A stretch of DNA of 64,000 nucleotides. Origin: Aldersonia sp. NBC_00410 (GTDB taxonomy: Bacteria > Actinomycetota > Actinomycetes > Mycobacteriales > Mycobacteriaceae). The notes below the pieces were generated by a model that worked only from the letters and a program-made list of their open reading frames with translations, did no database searches and was not told the origin of the DNA. The position numbers and the translations under genes are program-made. The stretch's first letter is position 1. Every line of letters starts with the position of its first letter. Positions 34,571 through 45,500 of this stretch are shown here, in pieces. The stretch spans positions 124,001 to 188,000 of the forward strand of contig NZ_JAPENM010000010.1 of NCBI RefSeq assembly GCF_026342035.1, given 5' to 3'.

Positions 34571-35424
34571 CCTCCACTCGTGATCCCGGCGCGGTTTCAG
34601 ACATCCGCTCGTTGCGAATGCCTCGCGCGACGGACGTGCGCGGCGAGGCCTCGCCCCTCTCGCTGTGGCGCCACGGCGTCGTCCAGGCCGAGCGCGTGCT
34701 CCGCGGCTGGTTGACCGATCCCGCGACCGCTATCCAGACGTTGATCTACCCGGCGCTGACGCTGGTCGTGCTGTGGATCGTGCTCGGCAAGTCGATCACG
34801 ACGGCGACCGGGTCGCCCAGCGTGTACGGCACTGTCCCGATGATCACACTGATCGCCGCGATGTCGGGATCCATCGTCAGCGCGCTCGGGCTGAACGAAG
34901 AGGTCCGCAGCGGACTACTCGCGCGGATGTGGACCATGCCGGTTCATCGCGCCGCCGGCTTGATCGGCCGCATGCTCGCGGAAACAGTCCGCATTACGCT
35001 GACCAGCTTGCTCATCGTCGCAATCGGGTATCTGCTGGACTTCCGGTTTACTCAGGGACCCGTGGCGACACTAGCTTTCTTCGGCGTCCCGATTCTTTTC
35101 GGATTGGCTTTCGCGGTCGCGATCACCACTGTCGCAACCATCACGGATGGGGCGATTCTGATCAGCCTGGTCAGCCTGGCCACGAGTTTGATGTTGTTTT
35201 TCAACTCGGGTTTCGTGCCGGTGTACGCGTACCCGGATTGGCTCCAGGGCGTGGTCGGCAATCAACCGATGTCGTGTGCGATCGACGCGATGCGGGGTCT
35301 GTCGTTCGGCGGGCCGGTCGCCGAACCTATGCTGAAGACCGTGGCATGGACGGTCGGCACGATCGTCGTCCTCCTCTACCCGGCGGTCCGCGGCTATCGA
35401 AAGGCCGCGCAGAACTCGAACTGA
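34567..35424 (+). CDS. DrrC-type ABC exporter permease
   Basis: A 285-residue ABC-2 permease, paralogous to the preceding one, with about six membrane helices and the matching segment WLQGVVGNQPMSCAIDAMRG. A polar N-terminal extension of about 40 residues precedes the first helix. I take the GTG at 34567 that overlaps the upstream stop; the much longer open frame before it is antiparallel-type shadow sequence. Last gene of the exporter operon. Confidence 0.92.
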   Translation: MTSTRDPGAVSDIRSLRMPRATDVRGEASPLSLWRHGVVQAERVLRGWLTDPATAIQTLIYPALTLVVLWIVLGKSITTATGSPSVYGTVPMITLIAAMSGSIVSALGLNEEVRSGLLARMWTMPVHRAAGLIGRMLAETVRITLTSLLIVAIGYLLDFRFTQGPVATLAFFGVPILFGLAFAVAITTVATITDGAILISLVSLATSLMLFFNSGFVPVYAYPDWLQGVVGNQPMSCAIDAMRGLSFGGPVAEPMLKTVAWTVGTIVVLLYPAVRGYRKAAQNSN

Positions 35425-35433
35425 ATCGATTTC

Positions 35434-35449
35434 TGTGACTTAAGTCACA
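35434..35449. promoter_or_regulatory. Perfect CRP/GlxR-type operator palindrome
   Basis: TGTGACTTAAGTCACA is a perfect 16-bp palindrome and matches the cAMP-receptor-protein consensus TGTGAnnnnnnTCACA used by CRP/GlxR proteins in mycobacteria and corynebacteria. It lies 86 bases before the lipase ATG and 10 bases after the exporter operon. A weak -10-like TATCGT follows at 35454. Confidence 0.7.
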
Positions 35450-35534
35450 CTGGTATCGTCCTCATCAATGGCACCATCGGTTACGGTCGTTGAGTTTTGC
35501 CAAGCCCGGACACCGCCGTCGTGAGAGGACCTGG

Positions 35535-36470
35535 ATGAGGTTGGTGAGAGCTGCCTCCGTGGTCGCGGCGGCAGCCATAGTGATGGCTGGGTTCGTCGCA
35601 CCCACCGCGACGGCTGATCAAGCCTCGTCGGAGCCCGTTCCCGGCTACGCCCGAATGGGCACGCCGCCTCCGGGCACCAACGACTGGAACTGCACGCCGA
35701 CTGCGGCACACCCCCGCCCGGTCGTACTCGTGCACGGCACAGCGTCCAGCATGCAGACGGCGTTTTCGGTGCTCGGCCCGCAGTTGAAGGAAGCAGGATA
35801 TTGCGCCTTCACGCTGAACTACGGCGGTGTCGGGGCATGGTGGGATCCCACGCACATCGTGTGGGGTGTCGATGACATCCCACACTCCGCAGCCGAGTTG
35901 GCTACTTTCGTGGACGCGGTGCTGGCCCACACCGGCGCGGAGCAGGTCGACATCGTCGGCCATTCGCAGGGCGGGACGTTGGCCCGTCAGTACCTCAAGT
36001 TCAACGGCGGTGCCGATCCGGCCGATCCGGCCCACAACAAGGTGCATTCACTCATCGCGCTCGGGGCGACCAGCCACGGGACCACCTTCAACGGATTGCA
36101 GCAGCTGTACGCGTTGTTCGCACAACTCGGCCTCGGCAGCGATCTGACGGCTCGGGTCGTGTTCGGGATCGCTGGTCGCCAACAACTCGTCGGCTCACGA
36201 TTGCTCCGCGACCTCAATGCGACCGGTGAAACCCTGCCGGGCATCGACTACACGATGATCGCGACGAAGTACGACGAGGTTGTCACGCCACCGCAGTATG
36301 CATTCCTGGTCCCGCACGGTCGCGTCAACGTCCGCAACATCTGGGTCCAGGACGGTTGCGAGACCAACCGCGTACCGCACGAGAACCTGCTCGGCGACGA
36401 GCGCGCACGCTACCTCGTGATGACCGCGCTCGATCCCGCGTACGCCGACTCGCACCGCGCCCCCTGCTGA
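35535..36470 (+). CDS. Secreted alpha/beta-hydrolase lipase
   Basis: A 311-residue exported enzyme. Signal peptide with VRAASVVAAAAIVMAGFVAP and cleavage near TATA-DQ. It matches triacylglycerol lipases of the Lipase_2-like group: oxyanion HG in VVLVHGTAS, the long N-terminal NDWNCTP start, nucleophile GHSQGGTLARQYL near residue 155, a catalytic Asp probably in IATKYDEVV, and His in RVPHENLLGD. Four cysteines could form disulfides outside the cell. The ATG at 35535 has GAGAGGA just upstream; the earlier in-frame start lacks the signal-peptide form. It is convergent with the NRPS genes. It may act on extracellular lipid or on the lipopeptide product, but that is inference. Confidence 0.9.
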   Translation: MRLVRAASVVAAAAIVMAGFVAPTATADQASSEPVPGYARMGTPPPGTNDWNCTPTAAHPRPVVLVHGTASSMQTAFSVLGPQLKEAGYCAFTLNYGGVGAWWDPTHIVWGVDDIPHSAAELATFVDAVLAHTGAEQVDIVGHSQGGTLARQYLKFNGGADPADPAHNKVHSLIALGATSHGTTFNGLQQLYALFAQLGLGSDLTARVVFGIAGRQQLVGSRLLRDLNATGETLPGIDYTMIATKYDEVVTPPQYAFLVPHGRVNVRNIWVQDGCETNRVPHENLLGDERARYLVMTALDPAYADSHRAPC

Positions 36471-36504
36471 ACGGGCACCCGCTGGTCGGCGAACGCCGGG
36501 CGAG

Positions 36505-39500
36505 CTAGCCGACGTTCCCGTCCGAGACCAAGATCGGACCGACAAAAGCGAGCGCATCGATGCCGAGCAACTCACTGTGCCGCGCCGGCACCGGATGGTT
36601 GACAACTCCGTCGGTGACGTAGGGATTCCACTTCGCCGCGGCATCGGCGGCGGTCGGGTGCTCGATTTCTGCACTCACGTACTGCAGGGCACCGCGATAC
36701 ACACCGGGGCGATGGGCGCTCGACAATGTCGCTGACCGAACGGCAGTCGCGTAGAGCCGCTGCACTTGGGCAATGGTCACGGTCGACTCCGCGCCGAGCG
36801 CGGCGAGGACCTTCGCGGCCTGCTCGTCGTTCAGGTTGGTGATCTCGCGCGCATCCCCCGCCCCGATGCCCCCCACCTCGATGCCGGCCGCGGCCAGTGT
36901 GTCCGCGAGTTCGCTCGTGAACACGTCGAGGTCGATGTCGTGCACGCTGTCCAGCATCGTCAGCGACTCGACTTCGGCCCCCTCGGCTTGCAGCTGCACC
37001 GCCATCGCGTGCGCGATGACACCGCCCAGCGACCAGCCGAGCAGACGGTACGGTCCGCGCGGCTGGACTGCCCGAATTTCCGCGACGTACCGCTGCGCAA
37101 TCGCATCGATGGAATCCGGCACCCAGTCCGCCTCGAGCAGCACCGGCGACTGCACGCCGTAGACCGGCCTGCCGGCCGGGAGGAGTTGGGCGACGGCGGT
37201 ATACATCCACGCCAGACCCATCAGCGGATGAATGCAGAACACGGCGGCCGCGTCCGCGTCGCCGCCGCGAAGCGGCAGTACGACGTCGAGGCCGACGGTG
37301 GCGGTGGCCGAACTGGGTGCGGTCAACTGCCGCGCAACCGATCCGACCGTGCGACAGGCGAACAGCCACTGCAGCTGGAACTCGGCGGTGCTCACGTCCG
37401 CAAGCGGCAGGGCACGGATGCGGGCCGCGACCCGGCCGGCGGAGAGCGAGTTTCCACCAAGCGCGAAGAAGTCGTCGTCGAGACCGACCCGCGGTATGCC
37501 GAGTACATCGGCGAACACGTCGGCCACCGCGAGTTCGACAGCCGTCTCCGGTTCCCGGAACGGGCGGTCGCTGACGAACTCCGGCGCGGGCAGTCCGTTA
37601 CGGGCCAGCTTCCCGTTGGGTGTCAGGGGTAACGCGTCGAGGACGACGATCGCATCGGGCACCATGTAGCCGGTGAGGAACTCGGCCACCACGCTGCGCA
37701 GTTCGGCCGGATCCAGGGCTGTCCCGGACTGCGGCACGACGTAGCCGACCAGCCGATCGTCGATACCCTCATCGGTACGCACGATCGCCACCGCGTGCGC
37801 CACACCGGCGCAGCCCGCGAGCACCGCCTCGACCTCACCGAGTTCGATTCGGAATCCACGCAATTGAACCTGCAGGTCACTACGGCCCGCGTACTCCAGG
37901 TGTCCGGCGCTGTTCCACTTGGCCAGGTCGCCGGTCCGATACATCCGATCGCCCGAGCCGAAGGGGTTGGCGACGAAGCGCGCAACGCCGAGGTCCGGCC
38001 GGCCGAGATACCCGCGCGACAGCTGCCGACCCGTGACGTAGACCTCGCCCGGAACACCGACTGGAACGGGTCGCAGTCGGTCGTCGAGCACGTACACGCC
38101 CAGGCCTGGCAAGCCGCGCCCGATCACGCTCGCCGGGTTGCGCACCATCTGCGCGTCCAGTTCGAGGAAAGACACGTGGACCGTCGTCTCGGTGATGCCG
38201 TACATGTTGACCAGCCGGGGCCCCGCGGGACGCCGTTCGAACCAGTTCCGCAAGCGTCGCAGGTCCAGCGCTTCGCCGCCGAATACGACGTGCCGCAGCG
38301 CGAGATCCGCGGCGCCGGAATGGGCGCGGTCGGCTTCGGCGAGCTGATAGAACGCTGCCGGTGTCTGGTTCAGCACGGTGACCCGTTCGCGTACGAGCAG
38401 CTCGAGGAACTCCTCGGGCGATCGCGCTGTGTAGTAGTCGACCATCACGACGCGGCCGCCGTGCGCGACCGCGCCCCAGAGTTCCCACACCGAGAAGTCG
38501 AAGGCGTAGGAGTGGAACATCGTCCAGACATCGGAATCGTCGAAGCCGAACAACGGCTGGCTGTTTCGCAGCAGTTCCACGACATTGCGATGGGTGACGG
38601 CGACGCCCTTCGGCCGACCCGTGGAGCCAGAGGTGTAAATCACGTACGCGAGGTTGTCCGGACGCAGCGGGCCGTTTCGTTCGGTGTCACCGATCGGATC
38701 GCTGGGCGTCGTGTCGTCGGTATCGACTCGGTGCACCGGAAGATCCGTAGCGGGGAACGCCACGATGTCGGCGGACGTGGAGACGACGCACGTCGGCGCG
38801 GAATCGGCGAGGATGAACTCCAACCGCTGGGCGGGGTGGCTGGTATCCAGGGGAACGTAGGCCGCACCGGCCCGCGCAGTGCCGAGAATTGCGACGGCTA
38901 GATCGGCAGAGCGCCCGAGCGCGAGCGCGACTCGGTCGTCCGGCCCGACGCCGGCGCGTATCAGTCTGCGCGCCAGGCGATTCGCACGTTTCGACAGCTC
39001 CGCGTAGCTGATCCGATCGGGTCCCGCGACCAGTGCTATCGCGTCCGGACGCGCCGCAACCTGTCCATCGAACAGGTCTACGAGGGTGACCTCGCTGCTG
39101 CCGGCGGCGGGACTCTGCCACCCGTCGAGCAGGAGTTCGCGCTCGCCCGGTTCGACGATATCGATGTCGCCGACCAGTCCCTCCGGCGCCGCGATCATGC
39201 GGTCCAGAACTGCCCGATAGCGACGTGCCAACTGCACAATGGCCGCCTCGTCGAACAATTCGGTCAAGTAGCCGACACGCAGTCGCAGCGTCGTATCGAG
39301 CTGGGCGATGACCGTCACCGGGTAGTGCGTCGCGTCGGCGGATTCGATACCGGCCAGTGACATGCCGTCGATCGAACTGGCCCCGGCCGCAATACCTTCC
39401 GCGTCGATCGGATATGACTCGAAGACGAACAGCGTGTCGAACGAGGCTGCGGCGCCCGCTGCCGCCGCGACATCCGCGAGTCGCACCGAATGGTGATCGA

Positions 39501-42500
39501 GCAAGCTCGCCTGTCTCGTCTGCAACTGTGTCAACACCGTGCCGACCGAGTCGCCGGGCTCGCACTGCACGCGCACGGGCAGCGTGTTGATGAACAGACC
39601 GACCATCTCCTCGACGCCGGCGAGTTCCGGCGGCCGGCCCGACACGGTGGTGCCGAACACAACGTCCCGGCGCCCGGTGAGCTTGCCGAGCAGCACACCC
39701 CACGCCGCTTGCACGACGTTGTTCACGGTCACGCCCGCGTTCGCGGAGAACCGCTGCAGCGCCACGGTTTCCGATTCCTCGAGGGCGAACCGGTACTCAG
39801 CGGAAAACGACGTGATCTGCCGCGCACGGTCCGCCGGGGCCAGCAGTGTCGGCTCGTCGACGCCCGCGAGCGCATCGCGCCAGGCGGCCAACGACGCCGC
39901 GGAGTCGCGCTTGGACACCCAGTCGAGGTAATTGCGGTACGAACGCGACGGCGGCAAGACGGACGTGTCGGCGTGCGTCGCGTACAGCACCAGCAAGTCT
40001 TTCATCAACAGCGGCATCGACCAGCCGTCGAGCAGGATGTGGTGATTGGTGATCACCAGGCGGTACCGATCTCGTGCGAGCGCGACGAAGCGGAACCGCA
40101 CGAGCGGGGGCACCGCGAGATCGAAGCGCCGACCACGTTCGGCTGCCGCGATCCGGTCGAAGTCCGCGAGCGGATCGGTCGAGCCGGTGAGCTCGCTTTC
40201 GGTCCAGTCGATGTCGAGCCGGTCCAGCACCACCGACACCGGATCACCGGCCGAGCCCGTGACGAACGCGGTTCGCAGGTTCGGGTACCGGTCCAATACC
40301 GCTTGCGCCGCGGAGCGAAGCCGCCGCCGGTCGACCACGCCGTCGAGTCCGACGACGACCTGTGCCGTGTAGACGTCCACCGATTCCGCCGCCAGCATCG
40401 CGTGGAAGTACATGCCGGCTTGCAATGGCGACAGCGGCCAGATGTCCGATGGGGCTGCGTAGCAGCTCTCCCACCCGTCGATGTCTTCCTGGGTCACGTC
40501 GACCAGCGCCACATCCGACGGCGTGAGCCCACCCGATCCGGGCTGTTGCACGTGTGCGACCAGTGCGCACAAGGCCGCAACCCAGTGCTGTGCGAGTTCC
40601 TCGACATCGTGTTCGTCGAGCAAGGTGGACGGGTAACCGATGTTCGCGCGCAAGCGACCACCGACGACGACGGCGTTGATTTCGAGCGCGGCCATGGCTG
40701 GCATGTCGGGATCCGGTGTGCCGCTGACGTCACCGAGGTCGCCGGCCGGCATCCAGCCGGCATCGGCCAAGCCGTGCGGGACATCCTCGGCCGAGATTCG
40801 GCCGAGGTAGTTGAACATGATCTGACCACCCGAGTACGCCGCGAGTTGCGCGGCACCCTCCGGGTTGAGATATCGCAGCAAGCCGTATCCGACGCCGCGG
40901 TCCGGCACTGCTGCCAATTGCTCCTTGACGGCCTTGATCGCCGCTCCGGCAGCGGGTCCGGCGGCGAAGGCGTCGTCGAGATCGAGACCTGCGAGATCGA
41001 GACGGACGGGGAAGATGCTGGTGAACCAGCCCACCGTCCGCGATAGATCTGCTCCCGGTACGAGGCCCTCTTCCCTGCCGTGGCCTTCCAGCGTGAGCAA
41101 CGTGGATTGCTCCTCGATGCCACGGTCGAGTCGCCAGCGCGTTACGGCGAGCGCGAGAGCGGTGAGCAGGCCGTCGTTCACGCCACCCCGAAACAGCCTC
41201 GGAATGGTCGTGAGCAGGTGCTCGGTGACATCTGCCGACGCGTCGACCGTCACCTTCCGTACTACGCCGGCAAGGTCGACGCCGGGGTCGAACCGGCGCG
41301 GACCGACCGACGGATCGTCGCCACCCAATGTGGTACGCCAGAACGGGAGTTGGGCAACGATATCGGGCTGCATTGCCCGCTCGGCCAGGGCGTGCGCCCA
41401 GCGCCGCATCGACGTCCCGACCGGGTCCAGCCGGACGTCCTGGTCGTGGCTGATCTGTCCCCACGCCGTAATGAAATCGGGAATGAGAATCCGCCAGGAC
41501 ACTCCGTCGACGACCAGGTGGTGGGCGACGACAATCAATCGCCCCGACCGCTCGCCAGATTCCGGATCGAGCCAGACGAACTGCACGACGACGCCCGCCG
41601 CGGGATCTATCCGGTCGAGCGCGCCATCCTGGGCCCGGCGGGCCAGTTCCTGCAGCGCCGACTCCTCGATGCCGGGGTCGAAAGCCGTTCGTGTGACGAG
41701 GGAATCGACATCGATCGAGCTTGGCGGGACCGTCAGGACCTGCGGAGTGCCCGCCACGGAGATAATTCGCGCACGCAGCATGTCGTGCCGATCCATAACC
41801 GCGGTCAGCACGCGGACGAGCGTCGATCGCTCGATACCGACCGGCAGCTTCAGCGCGACCGACTGGTTGTAGCGGGCGTAGCCCCCGCCGCGTTCGACCA
41901 TGAACGCTGTGACCGGTGTCAGGGGCATCGGCCCGACACCGCCGCCTTCGAGTTCGGTCAGCACCACCGATGGAGCACCGGACTCGCCGGCGACCTGCGC
42001 AGCCTCCGCAAGACCCGCGACCGTCCTACGCTCGAAAACGTCCCGCGGCGCGAACGACACACCACGGGCCTTGGCACGTGACACAAGCTGAATGGACACG
42101 ATGCTGTCGCCGCCGAGCGCGAAGAACGAATCGTCCGCACCAACCGAGTCGACACCGAGAACCTCTGCGAAGACGGCCGCGATAGTGCGTTCCAGCTCGG
42201 TCTCGGGAGCCCGGGACACGCGTGAACCGGCGAACCTGGGCGCGGGTAGCGCGCTGCGGTCCAACTTGCCGTTGACCGTCAGTGGCAGTTCCGCGAGCAC
42301 GACCAGCGCGTCGGGAGCCATGTAGGCAGCGAGGAACTCGGCGGCATATGCCGACAACTCGGGCGGATCGATCGTGGCGCCGACGCGGGGCACCACGTAC
42401 CCGACCAGCCGTTCTCCCGTCCGGTCGTCCGCCCGCACGATCGCGACCGCGTCCGCGACCGAGTCGTGACGCACCAATGCCGCCTCGATTTCACCCAGTT

Positions 42501-45500
42501 CGATTCGGAAGCCGCGCAATTGAACCTGCGAGTCGCTGCGGCCGACGTACTCGAGTTGACCGTCGGAGTTCCATCGGGCGATGTCGCCGGTGCGGTACAT
42601 CAGCGCGCCCGGACCGTCGTGCGGGTCGGCGACGAACCGCACGGCGGACAGGTCGGGCCGCCGCAGGTACCCTCGGGCCAATTGGCCTCCGACGACGTAC
42701 ATCTCGCCGGGCACACCCACCGGCACCGGCTGCAGGCGCCGGTCGAGAACGTACACACCGAGGCCGGGCACCGCCCGGCCGATGATGCTGGCGCCACCGT
42801 GCACAGCGGCGTCATTGTCGAGTTCGATATGCGAGACATGCACCGTCGTCTCGGTGATGCCGTACATGTTGACGAGCACCGGGGAGTCGTCGCGATGTCG
42901 CTCGTACCAGCTCGTCAGCCTGCGCAGATCCAATGCCTCGCCACCGAATACCACGTGGCGCAGTGCGAGTGCACCCGACTCCGTCGTCTGCTCCATCGCG
43001 ATCCGGTCTGCTTCGGCCAGTTGGTAGAACGCCGACGGTGTCTGATTCAGGACCGTGACCTGCGCGCGCACGAGGAGATCCCGGAACTCCGCAGGCGAAC
43101 GGGAGGTGAAGTAGTCGACTACCACGAGCTTTCCGCCGTGCAGCAGCGGGCCCCACAGCTCCCACACCGAGAAGTCGAAAGCATAGGAATGGAACAGCGT
43201 CCAGACGTCGGTCTCGTCGAACCCGAACGCGTCCTGCGTATTCGAAAACAGGCGCACGACGTTGCGGTGCGGAATGAGGACGCCCTTGGGCCGCCCGGTG
43301 GAACCTGAGGTGTAGATGACGTAGGCAGAATTCTCGGGGCGCAAAGCACCGCGCCGGTCGACGTCGGTAACCCGAGAGCCCTCGAACGCTGTCAGCTCGG
43401 CATCTGTCAGGTCGACGACCGGGACCCCCGCGTCGGCCACGACCTCGCCCGAGTCGGCATTGGTGATCACGCACGCCGGCGCCGCGTCCGCCATCATGAA
43501 GCGCAGCCGTTCCGCTGGATAGGTCACATCGATGGGCAGATACGCACCGCCTGCCTTCAATACCGCGACCAGCGCAACGACGAGGTCCGCAGAGCGCGGC
43601 AACGCAACGGCGACGAGCGACTCGGGTCCAACGCCGAGCGAAATGAGCTTGCGCGCCAGGCGATTTGCGCGTATATCCAGTTCGGCGTAGGTGAGCCGCG
43701 CCGAGCCGTGGACGATCGCCACCGCGGTTCCCGAAGCCTCGGCGCGCTCATCGAACAGCTGAATCAGCGTCGAGTCCGCGACCGTGGTAGCCGGGGCGTT
43801 CCACTCACGCAGGACGAGTCGCCGCTCTGCGTCGTCGAGCAGCGTGATGTCGCCCGTCACGATCGAGGCGTCCCGTGCGACTGCCGCGAGGATCGCCTGG
43901 AACCTCTCGACGAACACGACCACCGTCGATTCATCGAACAGTTCTGTTGCGTAGGTGACGACGCCACGCAAGCCGGCGGGCCGACCGTCGGTGGTGGAGG
44001 CTTCCGACAAGGTGAACTGCAAATCGAATTTCGCGAGATCGAAGTCGAATTCGAGACTCACCGCCGTCGCGCCGGGCAGGGTGAGGGTCGTCGGGGCGAG
44101 GTTCTGGAACGTGAACATGACCTGGAACAGTGGATGGCGAGCCTGCGATCGCTCCGGATCGAGAATCTCGACCAACCGCTCGAAGGGCAGGTCCGCGTGC
44201 CCGAATGCACCGATATCCGTGCCGCGCACCTGCTCGAGCAGTTCGGCGAACGACTCGTTGGGATCCACCTCGGCTCGCAGCACCAGCGTGTTGACGAACA
44301 TCCCGATCAGCTCGTCGAGTTGCTCTTCGCCACGTCCGGCGACCGGCGTTCCGATGGCGATGTCGGTGGTGTTGCTCAGCCGGGCCAGAAGCACGGCGAG
44401 CGCCGCGTGCACGACCATGAAAAGCGTCGCATTCTGGCGCCGCGACAGGTCGAGCAGACCGCGATGCACGTCGGCGGCTACGTCGAAGGACACGTTGCCG
44501 CCGTGATTGCTTGCCACTTGCGGTCGCGGCCGGTCGATTGGCAGTTCGATTTCGTGTGGCAGTCCGGACAAACGCTCCCGCCAGTACGCGATCTGCTTGG
44601 AAATCAACGATTCCGGATCCTGCTCGGAACCGAACGCCTCGCGCTGCCAGATCGCGAAGTCCGGGTACTGCACGGGCAACGGGCGCCAGCCCGGTTCATC
44701 ACCGCGACGCCGGGCGTCGTAGGCGACGACCAGGTCGCGGGTGAGCGGGCCCATCGAGAAGCCGTCACCACTGATGTGGTGGACCACCGCGGCAAGCACG
44801 AACTCGTCCGGCGCTATCTCGAAAAGTCGGATCCGAAAGGGGATTTCGGTGGTGACGTCGAACCCGGCAACGATGAACTCCGAAACGGTCGCGACGGCGG
44901 CCTCGGCCGCTATCGACACCGGTGTGAGATCGGGGACCGCGTCGGCGTCCGAGCGTACAAGCTGATACGGAGTGCCGTCCTGCTCCGGGAACAGCGTCCG
45001 CAACGACTCGTGCCGCCAGACGACATCGGCGACGGCCGCTTGCAGCGCGGCAACGTCCAACTCACCAGTCAGGCGGATCGCTACCGGCAGGTTGTTCACC
45101 GCCGATTCGGGGTCGAGCCGGTTCAGGAACCACATGCGTTGCTGAGCCAGCGAAAGCGGCACTCGAGTCGGCCGGGGTCGCGGCGCGAGCAGGGCAGTAG
45201 GTCCCGGACCCGTGTGCGCTTCGGAACGGGCGGCCAAGGCCGCTACCGTCGAGGCCTCGAACAGCATTCGGACCGGGATTCGGGTGTCCAGCGCCGCGCC
45301 GAGCCTGGCGACCGCCTGCGTCGCGATGAGCGAGTTCCCGCCGAGGGCAAAGAAGTCGTCGTCGAGACCCACACGCCGGCCGCCCAGGAGGTCGGCGAAC
45401 ACGCCGGCCACGATCTCCTCGATCGGTGTTGTCGGCGCACGGAATTCCCGGCTCTCGAAGGTCGGCTCGGGCAGCGCGTTGGGGTCGAGCTTGCCGGACG

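Noticed and set aside
36471-36504. Hairpin terminator between the lipase and the NRPS
   Set aside because: Only short stems (GTCGGC/GCCGAC and CGGCG/CGCCG) are possible and they exclude each other, so no confident terminator.
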